Assembly: GCF_004337985.1 (NCBI RefSeq)
Contig: NC_043743.1
Coordinates: 2,208,909-2,272,908, forward strand
Direction of reading: 5' to 3'
Source of the DNA: Pyricularia pennisetigena
Lineage: Eukaryota > Ascomycota > Sordariomycetes > Magnaporthales > Pyriculariaceae
Length of the DNA: 64,000 nt
In this document: piece after piece, positions 1 through 10,973 of the stretch
Position numbering within the stretch: position 1 is the stretch's first letter
Layout: each line of letters starts with the position of its first letter
Position numbers and translations under genes: made by a program
The notes under the pieces: generated by a model
What the model saw: the letters and a program-made list of their open reading frames with translations, nothing else
Databases searched by the model: none
What the model was told of the DNA's origin: nothing

Positions 1-590
1 GCTTTGAGCTATTCACGGCCTACCCTATCACGAAGCTTGGCGGACTCGCCGTCGCGACACTGGGACTCGTGGGAAAGATGGCTTCAGCCGCCGCGTTGTC
101 GCGTGTGAGCTACTCTGAGTATCTTGGAGACCATGGACCGGCCGGCGTTGAAATGTCTGTCTCCTTGAAGGCTCTAGGGACCCTAGGTACGTTTTTGTTT
201 GATCCCCTTGTAGCAGCTGCTCCGTCTTCCAAACTCTTTGCGGTTTTTGAGTGCTGACAGCGCCATCCCGACTTAGGTATATTTGCGCGGTCTTCCAATC
301 TGGAAGACACGCGAACGGTCGCCGTAAAGAGCATTGTTGCCATGGACAAGCCCGTCTCCAACCCGCACACGTTTTCTTCCACGGGCAGCCAAGGCGAGAT
401 CAGGCTGGACTTGGAGTCTCTGTCGATTGAGCTCGGGCTCGACTCTTGCTATCGGGACGAATCCACTGTCGATCTGGCCATTGTGCTCCAGTTCGAGGAA
501 GACATTACAAGATCGGACGGCAGCGTGGTGGAAACCTCCAGCCCAGAGGCAGCAGTTGCGTGGCGCTGGTGGCGTTGTACCATTCTGTAG
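1..590 (+). CDS. 3' end of a protein of unknown function, CaaX-like C terminus
   Basis: Only the last part of this gene is in the window. Exon A runs from the window edge to 186 (codons start at base 3), an intron covers 187-276 (GTACGT...TTAG, phase 1), and the last exon is 277-590, ending in TAG. The joined frame stays open across the splice, which supports the model. The visible ~165 residues contain a small-residue and aromatic segment, an acidic stretch and no domain I recognise. The last four residues are CTIL. This fits a CaaX box with Leu at X, the type usually geranylgeranylated, so membrane attachment is possible but inferred. The start and most of the protein lie outside the window. 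Function unknown. Confidence 0.6.
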
Positions 591-1136
591 GGGCCGGTAG
601 GGGTAGTATACGCAATTTGCTTTTGGCTTTTTTTTTCTCTTTCTTTTTGTTGTTTGTTAAAAAAACGGGACGGATATACTTTTCTAATCCGGGTAATGGT
701 TAATAAAGCTGTACTATATCGACATTCGGAGGGTTAAAAAGGTGTTTCTGCCGCAGATTCAGTGTATGGGCTCAATGGGATAGTTTTAAAGAAAAATGCT
801 ATTTCCGTTGGCAATGGAAAGTGCAGCTTCTCAGTTCTTCAGGATCCATGGGTCGATGATATTCCTTGCCCACAATCTCAAGCGGTATGCATGGCACTGG
901 TTGCATCTCCCATTCACAAGACGAAATGCCCAACGCTTATCTATGTTTATTCTCTAGAGGCGCTTTCGAACCGGCAAGGATAAGTCTTTTTTTTCCTTCA
1001 AAGTTGTGCTTCTCATCATCAAGATATAGGTCAACGTCCAGTTGTTGGTCGAGGCCATTTGCTGTCAATGTTCGGCCATATGGTGAAACACTCCAGATTT
1101 GACAGCCATTTTTCTTTTTTTTTTTCCATGATGCCC
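591..1136. other. Intergenic, no gene seen
   Basis: T-rich 3' flank of the first gene (TTTTTTTTCTC tract near 629-645) followed by ordinary intergenic sequence. The ORFs here are short, overlap in different frames and show no coding bias. Confidence 0.5.
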
Positions 1137-1439
1137 TCAAGAAGGACGTTGGACCTCTTCCCAGATAGGAAATCCATTCTCGGTCGTGTATTCATTGACC
1201 CGTTCCAGCAAGCGCTTGAGCGTTTTGATCTGGGGCCCCATGCGGTCGTAGGCCTCGTCCATGGCGAGCTCGGTCTCCAGACTGCCTTCTGACTCGACCA
1301 CCTTCTCGTTGGGGGACTGGTTGGTTATGTGCCATCTGAAATCTGCCAGAGCCATCTCCATGTTGGCGAAGCCGTCGTGGAAGCGCAGCGCTGCCTGGCC
1401 GAGCGCCACTAGAAATTCTTCAAATGGCTTAGAGGACAT
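1137..1439 (-). CDS. Small hypothetical protein, 100 aa
   Basis: A single open frame from ATG at 1439 to TGA at 1137 encodes an acidic, mostly helical 100-residue protein. Codon choice (GAG, CTC, GCC, AAG) is typical of real genes in this window, unlike the A/T-rich flanks. There is no signal peptide or membrane segment, and an amphipathic helix is likely in the central part (Leu/Met/Glu spaced as heptads). I do not recognise a family. It could also be the last exon of a longer minus-strand gene, because the region just upstream (1886-2689) also looks partly coding on the same strand. Confidence 0.45.
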   Translation of the reverse strand: MSSKPFEEFLVALGQAALRFHDGFANMEMALADFRWHITNQSPNEKVVESEGSLETELAMDEAYDRMGPQIKTLKRLLERVNEYTTENGFPIWEEVQRPS

Positions 1440-1885
1440 GTTTTGTGTCAGGAAAAATAAATTTGGTGGTTTGATGAGAGGCTTTGTTTTTCAGATTTGC
1501 AGTTTGTCTTGTGGGATGAAGCTTTGGAAAAGAGAGAGGGTGAGAATATAGGAGCAAACCGACCGGCTGAGAATTTATATGCTTGTGTCCAAGGAGAGGG
1601 ATTTGTTTTTTTTTTCTTTCTCTTTGTTTTTCTGATGGCAGTCAGCATCTTCACATACATTTATGACACGGAAAAAGAGTAGAGCCATGTTTTGTTTGTC
1701 GCTCACTACAAAGCCAGAGACTGCCAAGATTAGCCATTCGACAAAAGTGATAGCAGTGCTAGTCATTTGCACGATATCTGGTGTTGTTCCCTCATGTCCC
1801 CAGAGACTTGTGGATAAGGAGTAACTAAGATTTTGTTTGACTTTTACATTTTCCAATTGAAGATTAATACCTGAGATCTTAATTC

Positions 1886-2689
1886 CTATGTTTTGGCGAG
1901 CATTCCAGCTTTGAAAGACGACAGTGAGTTGGTGTTGACTTTGGTTCCGTCGTCTAGAAAGCCTGCCTTGGTCTCTGCATGTATATTCCCGTGAGGCTTA
2001 TTGACCTTGTGCATGCGCATTGCACCGTGCCCTCCACGTCCTGGGGAAGTTCCTTCTCCTTGATATCCCTCACTACATCCTGAGGAGCACTCAGCCTCAG
2101 CCTCAGGATAGTGTGTAGCTTGGACTGATATATATCGGCCCTGGCCTTGAAGCTGTCAACACTTGCCGTGAAGTTGTGCCGCCGCACGCACGTCAATCAA
2201 GCTCTGGAGCTCATCGAAGATATTGTCCCTAATCTTTGCCACCTCATCAAGGCTGATTTGATACGCGTTGATTCGGTATTTGGATGCTGTCTTTATTGTT
2301 GTCTTTGTTGAAAGTCGAGCGCTTCGCAATAAATATCTTTGAGCTGCGCAGCTCGGAAAAAAAAAGCCTCGTTTTAATCCTGCATAGGTTAAGTGAGCTA
2401 AGCGAGAGCTCACAAAAGGGCCCCAGGGTCGTTCTTGAGCGTGCTGTCCTGTTGATCCATTGCTGATGACCCATTTCCTGTAACTAGTGGCTGGTGTTTG
2501 ACGGATAGCTTTCAGATGCTGTGCTGGCGTTGGATCAAGATCTGGGAAAGAAAGATAAGATTCTGAGACCAGATTGCACTGACAAAGAAAAATGCTGTTT
2601 GAAGCCAGTCTATTCGACCAGGCCGTTTGATCTGCTTGGGCGGGGTATATTTTCCATGCTTCTCCCCAGTGTCCTTGCACATCAATCAC
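1886..2689 (-). other. Coding-like stretch, unresolved or decayed gene
   Basis: On the minus strand the frame from 2689 stays open to a TGA at 2156 (about 177 codons). The C-terminal part reads as a helical peptide (DEVAKIRDNIFDELQSLID). After that stop the same frame is open again down to TAG at 1886, and a second frame is open over 1954-2196 with equally coding-like composition. A short intron near 2135-2185 (GTGCGT donor; TTGAC possible branch) would remove the stop, but no choice is clearly right. This may be a spliced gene of unknown function or a frameshifted relic. Confidence 0.25.
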
Positions 2690-2783
2690 CCACCCACCCT
2701 TGTGTCACACCATACCACACAGAGTATCAGCATTGTAGAAAAAAGTTAAATAACGCCCATCAGCTTGGTGATAAAGGTACACG

Positions 2784-3994
2784 ATGGAGTCCGTCGTCGA
2801 GCAGCCTGATCAAACAAGCCAAGACACCGCCATGCCAGCAGACCATGACGCCGTTACACCTGCTGCCAAGCTGAAAGAGTACCTGCTGGAGAATCTGCCA
2901 GAGACCAGGGATGCTTTCGCGCTGAGAGAGAAAGTAGGTTCCTCGCCCACTTACATACTTTTCCACAAGTCTCCTCCGCCCATATCCGTCCCCAGTTTTA
3001 CTAAGCAAGGCTATACGAAAACAAGGGTTGGAAGAGCAACAAGGGAGACGAACACTTCAACAGGCAACGAAAAAGGGCCGACAACGCCAGCGAGAAGAGT
3101 CATCTGGCATTATACAAGCTCATGATAGGCCTTGGATTCCAGATAAACAAAGCTACATCGGCTTTCAATGTACAGAGAGGCCGAGACCATCGCTCCCCCA
3201 GGACCCCTGCGGTGCTGGATCTCTGTACAGCACCCGGCGGCTTCGCATGTGTGGCCCTTAAACTGAACCCGAAGGCCATTGTGTACGGCATCACTTTGCC
3301 CGAGGACGAGGGAGGCCATAAGATGCGCGTGCTCGATGAAGGCCCAAAGCTTGCATCCCGCGTCAACATCGAGTTCCTCGACATCACCATGCTCGCCTCA
3401 GAAATGGGCTGTAGTCCCGACGAAATCCCGGCAGACCACCCGGACGCGGCCGAGTTCTCCTCGGATCGCCCCTTTGCCGACCTCAAGTTCGACCTCGTAT
3501 TCTGCGACGGCCAGGTCCTGCCGAACCAGGAGCGCAGCGCCTACCGAGAGGGCGGTGAGGCCGCGCGCTTGACGGCGTCGCAGCTCGTCACGGCTCTGCA
3601 GAGGATACGGACCGGCGGCACAATCGTCGCCCTCATGCATCAGGTAGACGCCCTGCGCAGCTTCTGCACGCTGAGCTACTTTGCGTCCTTTTCTGAGCTG
3701 AAACTCTTCAAGTCCGCCAAGACACACGCCACGCGGTCCTCCTTTTACCTCGTTGCCACCAAAGTCCGCCCTTGCTCTGAGGGCGCCCGGCTGGCCATCG
3801 AGGAGTGGAAGGGTGCTTGGAAGTCGGCCACTCTCGATGCTGTCCAGGGCCATCATAAGACGATCTATAGTGGGCTGTCCTTGGAGCAGTTTGACAAGAT
3901 GCTGAAAGATTTCGGTCCCCAATACCTCGAGATGGCCCGTCCAATCCTGGCCATTCAGGCCGAAGCCCTGCGGAACGCACCGTGGATGAACTAG
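2784..3994 (+). CDS. FtsJ-like SAM-dependent methyltransferase, ~340 aa
   Basis: Exon 1 starts at ATG 2784 and encodes about 50 residues. A short intron follows (about 2934-3009), then one long exon to TAG at 3994. The Rossmann motif I is clear (VLDLCTAPGGF), with an acidic residue downstream (GITLPEDEG) and motif IV FDLVFCDGQ, whose Asp fits the catalytic K-D-K-E set of FtsJ/RrmJ 2'-O-methyltransferases. A later GGTIVALMHQV takes the motif VI position but lacks an obvious Lys, so rRNA-type catalysis is uncertain. Fungal paralogues of this kind are common and mostly uncharacterised. The intron boundary is not settled: the canonical donor GTAGGT at 2934 is phase 0, but no AG near 3005-3009 keeps that frame. 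Donor GTTCCT at 2938 with the AG at 3004-3005 does. A 30-T tract follows the stop codon. Confidence 0.8.
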
Positions 3995-4013
3995 CCGATA
4001 ACAAACATCCACA

Positions 4014-4016
<3 letters not shown>

Positions 4017-4046
<30 letters not shown>
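4017..4046 (+). repeat. Poly-T tract (30 T)
   Basis: Uninterrupted T run just after the stop of the FtsJ-like gene, probably in its 3' UTR. It is one of several long homopolymers in the window. Confidence 0.95.
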
Positions 4047-4048
<2 letters not shown>

Positions 4049-4926
4049 GAAGAAAGCATGCCAAGACATGCCGATACGCCGGTCAGGACTACAGAACCCC
4101 GGATGCGAGTGCCAGGCTTGATGACGGAAGTAGTGGGACGAAGTGGACAGCGGATGACATTGGCCCAGAAGGAATCAAGACGGGAAGGATTTAAGACAAT
4201 ACAGGAGCGGGCAAAAAAAGAAAAATACCATCCGACTGTCTGCCTTATCCCATGGTCGTGGTCGCAATTGAAGACAAGTATAAAAAATAACGGTGCCTGA
4301 TCACCGCTTCAGGGTAACTTGGAGCCGAGAATCAAGTGATTCGACATTATGTAAACGTATACTCTTACGTCTTTTGACAGTGGCTGTAGCCATTCCCCAG
4401 AAACGAAAAACATCCCCAAACGCACCTTTTTCCACTTTGTGATGCCATGTGGTTCCAAAGAGCAGGGGTTTCCAACCCCGTTCTGTCCATGTTAGTGGGT
4501 TGCATCCTAAAAGGATCGTTCCGTTTTTTCGTCACCCCCGTGGGGCATTATGGTGATGGTGTAAGCCCGCCAATGCTGACTGCAGACGGCGTAATTCTTG
4601 GCGGATGAAGCCCGGTTTTGCGTGCGTATACTGTTGAATATCGACGGTGATAGGCCCTATTGACGCTTCGAGACGGGTATACCCCGGATAGTATGTCATC
4701 AATATGAGAAATTTCGTATATGCTTTTTTACACTTGCCAATTCAATGCCCAGTTGGCATGCGTCTGGGGGTGTAAGTGGATTTATCTGCTCATCATGTTA
4801 CAGGAGTGAACACTATGTATATAAGTGAGAATCAGTCCTCGCTCGATTTTATCATCTCCAGAGTAGAAGGCAGGCATAACCACCTTGTTAAAGACGGGGT
4901 GTTCAGTCAGTAACTCACCATTCACC
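4047..4926. other. Intergenic, promoter of the peptidase gene
   Basis: No convincing ORF. The right end holds the TATA-like element at 4818-4825 and the 5' leader of the secreted peptidase. Confidence 0.5.
4818..4825 (+). promoter_or_regulatory. TATA box of the S33 peptidase gene
   Basis: TATATAAG, about 100 bp upstream of the ATG at 4927. The spacing suits a fungal core promoter with a short 5' UTR. Confidence 0.5.
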
Positions 4927-6984
4927 ATGAAGACCTCCATCGCTTGTTACCTAGCCCTCTTGGGCCTTGCTCATGCCTATCCAGGGCTAGGGCATGCGGC
5001 CCCAAAGGTGCAAAGACGAGAGGATGCACCCTATGGCACTTTCCCTGTGGAAGACGACCCCTTCCATTTTATCCCCTGCACCAACGAGACAGTCCCGCCA
5101 AGACTATCAGATCGGAATGCTACTCGGACCTGGAAAAAGCTCTTCAATGCAGACCCCAATCGCTGGACCTGGGGCAGCCCTAGGAGCGGCGTCAATGAAA
5201 CTTCAGATGACCCATTCAGGGGCAGAGGAATCTGTAGGTTCTGGCTTTTCTTCTGTTCCATTTCTCATTCATCATCTGTCACACAATGCTTACCATTCTG
5301 ACCTCTGGTAGACCTCTGTGGCTACCTCGACGTCCCATTCGACTATAACAACAAGTCCGAGAGTCGCATCTTCCGCTTGGCTGTGAGCAAATACCAGGCA
5401 TCGGGGTTGGCCCCTGCCGGATCCAACTCATCGACGGCCGGCAAAAAGAGCGAGAGGACCCTTGTGATCAACCCAGGCGGTCCCGGTGGAAGCGGAGTGC
5501 AGTATGTCGCTTTGGCGGCGGAGCAGCTCTCGGAACGAATGAGCCGAGGTGTTATCGACGTTTTGAGCTGGGATCCTCGCGGAGTCAACGCAACCCAGCC
5601 GGCTGCCGATTGTTATTCCCACCCAGCCTATGCTGATCGTTGGCAGTGGGCATCATCGCTGTGGCCAGAGATTGAGCCTGGCAAGGCATCCGAGACGCAG
5701 TTTGCATATGCGGACGCCATGGCCAAGGCGACCATGCAAGCATGCGCCGCTAGGCTCGGAGACCTCGGTCGTTTTGTGGGAACGGCTCTCGTGGCGCGAG
5801 ACATGGATGAAATCAGAAAGGCCCTCGATGAGCCTGAGCTGACGGCCTACCTAATATCCTACGGCACCGAGCTGGGGCAGACATACTCGAACATGTTCCC
5901 GGACAAGGTCGGTCGTGTGATCTTGGACGGTCCCACCTTCACCCTGGAGTGGCGCCTGACGACAAGCTTTGTCGTCCCCGCCTTGGACGACGTGATGGAC
6001 GCGTGGAAGGAGGGATTTCTGGGTGAATGTGTAAAAGCTGGACCGTTAAACTGCCACCTTGCCAGGCCGTCGCTGAGTGATGGAGGAAACGGATCAGTTA
6101 CCGTGTCAGGATTGGAACGTCGTGTGCGCCGACTGGTGGCATCACTGGCCGAAAATCCCCTACCAGCCTTCTCGAGCTCGACTGGGGCAAGCCTAGTCAC
6201 CTTCACCAACATGGCATATTTGTTGCTCAACGGCATGTATCAACCGAATGCGTGGCCCCTGCTAGCCGCAATTCTTTGGGGGCTCGAGCAGGGAGAGACC
6301 AACATGCTCGAGGATCTTGTGTACTTCCGCTACATTCCGGAATCTCCCCCCAGAAATCCCGCCACCCCTGACACCTCGGAGCTCACACAGCTGGTGATGT
6401 GCGGCGACTCATACGACAACGATGAGCAACCGATTGAGTGGTGGCAGCAACTACGGGCAAACATGACCGAGACGGCGTGGTTCACCGGCGATCTGAGAAG
6501 CCAGCAGATTCTATACTGCCGACACTACAGGGACAATTTTGGGCCACCTGTGGAGCTTTACAGGGGCAACCTGACCGCGGAGTTGAAGAACCCGATGCTC
6601 TTGATCGCGCAGACTCACGACCCAGCCACGCCCTTGTCCAACGGGCGCAAAATGCTCGAGGCGATGGGTAGAGACAACCTGAGGCTTGTCGTGCACCACG
6701 GCTACGGGCATGGGACGCACGCAGATGCGAGCAGCTGCACAGAGGCTCTGATGAAGGCCTACATCTCGGAAGGAAAGATCCCCGACGAGACCGAGACGAA
6801 CTGTTATGCCGACAGAAAGCCCTTTGATCTCCCGACCCCAGTGGGAGCGACTGACGGCGGCAACAGCACGGTGGTTTCGTTGCGCTCGTTGTCGGAGTCT
6901 AGAGATCAGAACACCAGTGAGAGGCCTGATTATGCTGATGGGATCAGCATGTTCGGGGACTTGAGACGAAATATTTGGTTGTGA
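4927..6984 (+). CDS. Secreted S33 family tripeptidyl aminopeptidase-like alpha/beta hydrolase, 659 aa
   Basis: Exons 4927-5233 and 5312-6984; the intron is phase 1 (GTAGGT...GGTAG). The N terminus is a typical signal peptide (a hydrophobic core of about 15 residues ending near HAYPG), so the product is secreted. The oxyanion-hole loop GGPGGSG lies at about residues 158-164. The putative nucleophile is Ser285 in LISYGTELGQTY, the acid is in QTHDPATP and the His is in HHGYGHGTH. These, with the C-terminal TAP-like region, match fungal S33 tripeptidyl aminopeptidases that remove tripeptides from N termini. The residue two before the nucleophile is Leu, where the family normally has Gly (GxSxG elbow). 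The oxyanion loop and the Ser, Asp and His are all present, so activity is likely but altered geometry is possible. Many N-glycosylation sites (NxS/T) fit an extracellular enzyme. Confidence 0.88.
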
Positions 6985-7728
6985 GGGAATATATGATGTC
7001 AGGTGTGAGAACGGACGAATGTCCAGGTGGTTGATAATGCACACCTACGTAGTAAATCAAGTACAGTAGAATTGGATGAACGTTGGGTCCATCAGATTTT
7101 GCTATCCCACTCAACTTGCTTAGGCTTGACCCTAATTTAGTTAGCTCAGATATCCTGTGTGGCACCCTGCAAGGACCTAGATGGCTGATTGCCTGCATCC
7201 CCAAAGAAGGCAAGCACCTTTCGGTGTTGGTTGCTGCCAACAAATTTGTACTGCCGTAAAGCATCTTTTCCAAGTCCAGATATGAGATGATTGGGAACAA
7301 ATTGATGCGTCGTGCCTGCCGGATTGGCATGTAACGATTCAAGTACCAGACCCATGACGTGTAGCAATTCTTGGCATCCCCGCAACCAAATGGCATTTTA
7401 ATGATTACCTTCCTGCCAAGAACGCCCAGCACCAACAAGCGGGAATGCATTATGACAAGGCGTTTGACGCTTTGATCCGATTGACCGCCGTTGCTTCAAT
7501 GGAACGCTGAAACAATTTAGCTTTTGGCCGCCTTGTAAACAGGCATTCCATCACCGCGCCTGCATCTAGATACCTCTTGGGGCCTATCCTCCCTTTTTCT
7601 CCTCTCCCGAGACCAGAACCCTGTGTCAGGCTTCAAACCGAAGCCATTCCTATAAACCAAAACGCCCAAGTACTTACCCATTAATTCAAATCTGCAATCT
7701 CGCCTACGACAGCAGAGTATCGTCCAAA
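6985..7728. other. Intergenic
   Basis: 3' flank of the peptidase and promoter of the AA12 gene. A 168-codon minus-strand frame (6944-7450) overlaps the peptidase 3' end but has no recognisable content or coding bias. Confidence 0.5.
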
Positions 7729-9342
7729 ATGACAACCAGGATAGTTGCAGTGGCCACACTGGGTCTGCTCTGTCACGCTAATGTGGCCAGCGCCCAGAGC
7801 AACTCTGGCGCCTGTGCCAAAGTTCTAGAACCGGCAAATGGAAAGCCCGTTTTCGGAGGTGGATGGGTCGGACAACTCGCCGCTAACAATCTTACCTCTC
7901 CCCGCGGCATCGTGCTGGACAACAACGGCAACCTCTTGGTTGTGGAAAGAAGGAGCGGCATTCGGAGGATAACCTGGAAAGATGACGGCGGCGTTTGCGT
8001 CAATGTGGACAAGTCCGAATCCTTGGTGCAGATGAGCGAGGTTGGTGATCCATTTACATGCGTCTGAAACGTCGATAGCATGGAGTTGCTCTGACTTTGT
8101 CGTACTAATCCCGCAATCTCTTTGCAGCTGAACCACGGCATCGAGCTTTCCGATGACGGAAAGACGCTGTATGCTTCAACTGCCGATGTCGTGTATTCCT
8201 GGAATTACGATGCCGCCGCAGGAACCGTCAGTGACAGGAAGACGCTGGTTCAGAACATGACCAACTCAGGCCACACAAGTCGCACCCTGATGCTCTCGCG
8301 TAAACAAAAGGGTATGCTTCTTGTTTCTCGCGGCTCGGCCGAGAATATGGACATGAAGACTCGGAACGTAGCATCGGGAATATCACAGATCCGCGCATTT
8401 GACCTCAACAACATGCCTAACGGTCGACCTTTTAACCATGCGTCCGAGGGCACGCTGATCGGCTGGGGTTTGCGAAATTCTGTGGGCATTGCAGAGCACC
8501 CGGTTACCGGCGGCATCTACAGTGTCGAGAATTCGGCAGACGATGTCGAGAGGATGGGTCGAGACATTCACCGCGACAACCCGGGAGAGGAAATGAACTC
8601 ACACGGTGCACTGAACGACAGCTCTTTGCACGGCCGCAATTATGGCTACCCCGATTGCTTCGCTTTGTGGGACACCAACATCCCTGACCGCGGCAATATG
8701 ACAACCGGTAGCCAGTTCGCTCTCGGTAACATCGACGGGGTCAACGATGAGAAGTGCGCCAAGGATTATCAAGCACCCAGGCTAACCTTTGAGGTCTGTT
8801 ACCCTTGATCCCCCCGGGCGTGAGGTTCTGGCGTAACTCTACAGGTTCATATTGTTGACATGAGGATTATCTGGACACTCTGCAGGCCCACACTGCGCCC
8901 CTTGACATGAAGTTCTCAAAAGATGGCAGCGAGGCCTATGTTAGCTTTCATGGAAGCTGTAAGAAGATTGCATATGGAAACAACTCGCATATCTGCAAGC
9001 TGCTGAACATGGCGAGACTGACTGTTAAATGTGATAGGGAATCGTGAGGATCCCATCGGATACCGCCTCTCGCGCATTCAGTTCGAAAACGGCGAACCCA
9101 AGGAGCGCCCTGATAGCCGTACTGCAACGTCAGACATCATGTCCAATCCCGATCTTTCCGCCTGTCCACGAGGCTGCTTTAGGCCCGTCGGACTGGCCGT
9201 CGATTCTCAAGGTCGAATCTTTATGAGTTCAGACAGCAGTGGAGAAATCTTTGTTTTGCGACAGGCCGAAAAGTCCACCGGCAGCACCGGAAACGGTGGA
9301 AACAGCGCTGGTGGTGGTACCGGCAGCGCCGCCCGTAAGTAA
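7729..9342 (+). CDS. Secreted AA12-type pyrroloquinoline-quinone sugar dehydrogenase, 451 aa
   Basis: Exons 7729-8040, 8128-8793, 8886-8958 and 9038-9342; all junctions keep frame, and intron 1 has a TACTAAT branch. A signal peptide (ending near NVASAQS) is followed by a six-bladed beta-propeller of the sorbosone/pyranose dehydrogenase kind. Family landmarks are LTSPRGIVLDNNGNLLVVE, LNHGIELS, SGHTSRTL, LRNSVGIAEHPVTGGIYSVE, DNPGEEMNSHG, NYGYPDCFALWD, AHTAPLDMKF, FHGSWNREDPIGY and CFRPVGLAVDSQGRIFMSSD. AA12 enzymes oxidise aldoses such as fucose, glucosone or galactose with PQQ and can pass electrons to lytic polysaccharide monooxygenases. Here the catalytic domain stands alone, without the cytochrome b or CBM1 seen in some relatives, and ends in a Gly/Ser-rich tail. 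A perfect donor GTAAGT overlaps the last codons, so an alternative 3' exon is possible. Confidence 0.9.
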
Positions 9343-10085
9343 TCAGCAACTCTCCTGTGGCACTTGTTTTGCTGTTCATGAACAATAATACTGCCTTCAG
9401 ACGACAAAGAAAAAATTAGTCTTTCGTGATTGCAGTCTGGTTCATGAACACGCAACATGAGAGCCATCCTAGACCCCATTACTTGAAAGGCCTAAATTAT
9501 CTCTATCCACAAACATTTTAACTAACGTCGGGGTAATTGGATGGAAATATAGCCTATCTTGGTAGCTCCAGTCTACTTGGAAGTCTCCTGCTTATGCTGT
9601 TCTATTGCTACATCGGACTAGTACGCTAGTCTAGAGAAAGACTAGACTAGTGGACAAGGCACCGCGGAGATGTCATCTTTTCTCAGAGGGACCTACAGAA
9701 CCAGACAGACAGTGAACAGTTGGCCAATAGAGCTAGTTGCTAATTGGCCTTGTAAATAGACCTTGTGTCATCCATGATATATTAACCCACCAATCTCGTG
9801 CGACTTGTCAGTGTTGTCATGACCTCATTGGCCAGCCTGTCATGGCTGATTCTGCACTTATATCGAATTACCGAATACGACTATGGGTGAGAGTCAGCAA
9901 GCTCCAAATCTGATCATGGTGCGACACCAGAGCCCCAGGCTTGATTGGCTGACTGGATGCATGCATACGGTAGGAATCTTTATGCACAGAAGGGTGAATT
10001 GTGATGTTGCGGCTCAACCGCCATTAATTAGCATTAAAAGTATTAACCAGTACAACAAGATATTTGAGGAAAAAAGCCCTAAATC
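9343..10085. other. Intergenic with a short hairpin
   Basis: Lies between two converging genes. The only structure noted is the inverted repeat at 9626-9650. An ORF starting at 9883 is the antisense shadow of the membrane-protein gene. Confidence 0.5.
9626..9650. repeat. Inverted repeat, 9-bp stem with 7-nt loop
   Basis: CTAGTCTAG, spacer AGAAAGA, CTAGACTAG: a perfect 9-bp palindromic pair. It sits between two 3' ends, so a role in 3' processing is possible but unproven. Confidence 0.7.
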
Positions 10086-10973
10086 TCATATTATTTCCGC
10101 CGTCTCGCCCCAAGCAGCTCTAACCAACCAGAAAATCGCATTGAGAGGCGTAGTCAAGAGACCCAAGACGCCGCCCAGAACACCCTTGAAGATCTCGGGC
10201 CCCCACTTCGGGTCGAAAACCGGATCGTTCCCGTACCGGGTCGAGCCGAGCGACAGCAGGGCGCCGACCGACGGCGGCCACAGGAGCAGGACGCTGGGCA
10301 CGGCCAGCAGGAGGGCCCTGAGGGCCTGGGCGACGACAAAGGCGACGAAGCCCCTGGATCCGTTGCCCGTGCAGTGGGCGGCGGACCGGTCGTCGTCGAG
10401 GAGGAACAGCCAGCGCAGAATGCGGGACTTGGGCCGAGGCAGAGCCTGGAGCCTGAGGGGCTCGACCTTGTTGCCACGGAGGTCCGCCTTCAGGATGGCG
10501 CTCTCGATGAACCACGTCACCAGACACTGGATGATGATGGTCACGGCCGTGTCGCCGGCGAGGGTGTTGGGGAACTGCCAGACCCTGATTGGGTGGGTAT
10601 CGGGATCTTGGTTGGCGTACATGGCTGAAAAAGGGGTGGAGGAGGGGGATTAGTTTATCCGTCAGCAAAGTCTGGGAGCGGGCCCGTCGCTTGTAATTAT
10701 GGTTGGGCTTTTCTTTTTACCGTATGCGATTCCAAAATTGATGCCGCCTGATATCAGCATTGCGCCGATGCCGTGCATGCCCAGGATGTAGAAGATCTGG
10801 TGGGCAGTCGGCCTCTGCGCTGGCCGGACGTGGTCGTACGTCTTTTGGCCCGATCCTACTGCGTCTTCTGGCAGCGCTGGCTGGCCTTCGACGTCTTGCG
10901 GGACGACGACGGTTGCCTCGGTGTCGTGAGACGGCCGAGCTGCTTCGGCAGCCACTGATCGGAGCCGGTCCAT
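10086..10973 (-). CDS. Four-helix integral membrane protein of unknown function, 263 aa
   Basis: Exons 10973-10721 and 10624-10086 on the minus strand. The intron is phase 1 (GTAAAA...TTTCAG) and the frame is kept. A polar N terminus of about 50 residues is followed by four hydrophobic segments: around YILGMHGIGAMLISGG, then AVTIIIQCLVTWFI, then FVAFVVAQALRALLL extending to a Pro-containing helix, and finally FKGVLGGVLGLL. The loop between helices 2 and 3 is basic. The layout resembles the fungal DUF2456 group of uncharacterised membrane proteins, but I rely on memory for this and cannot confirm it. Nothing in the sequence suggests transport or enzymatic motifs. Confidence 0.75.

Noticed and set aside
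3398..4069. 223-codon minus-strand ORF starting with poly-Lys
   Set aside because: The Lys run is the reverse of the poly-T tract and the rest is antisense to the methyltransferase.
6944..7450. 168-codon minus-strand ORF
   Set aside because: Overlaps the peptidase 3' end, no recognisable motif, and codon use like intergenic DNA.
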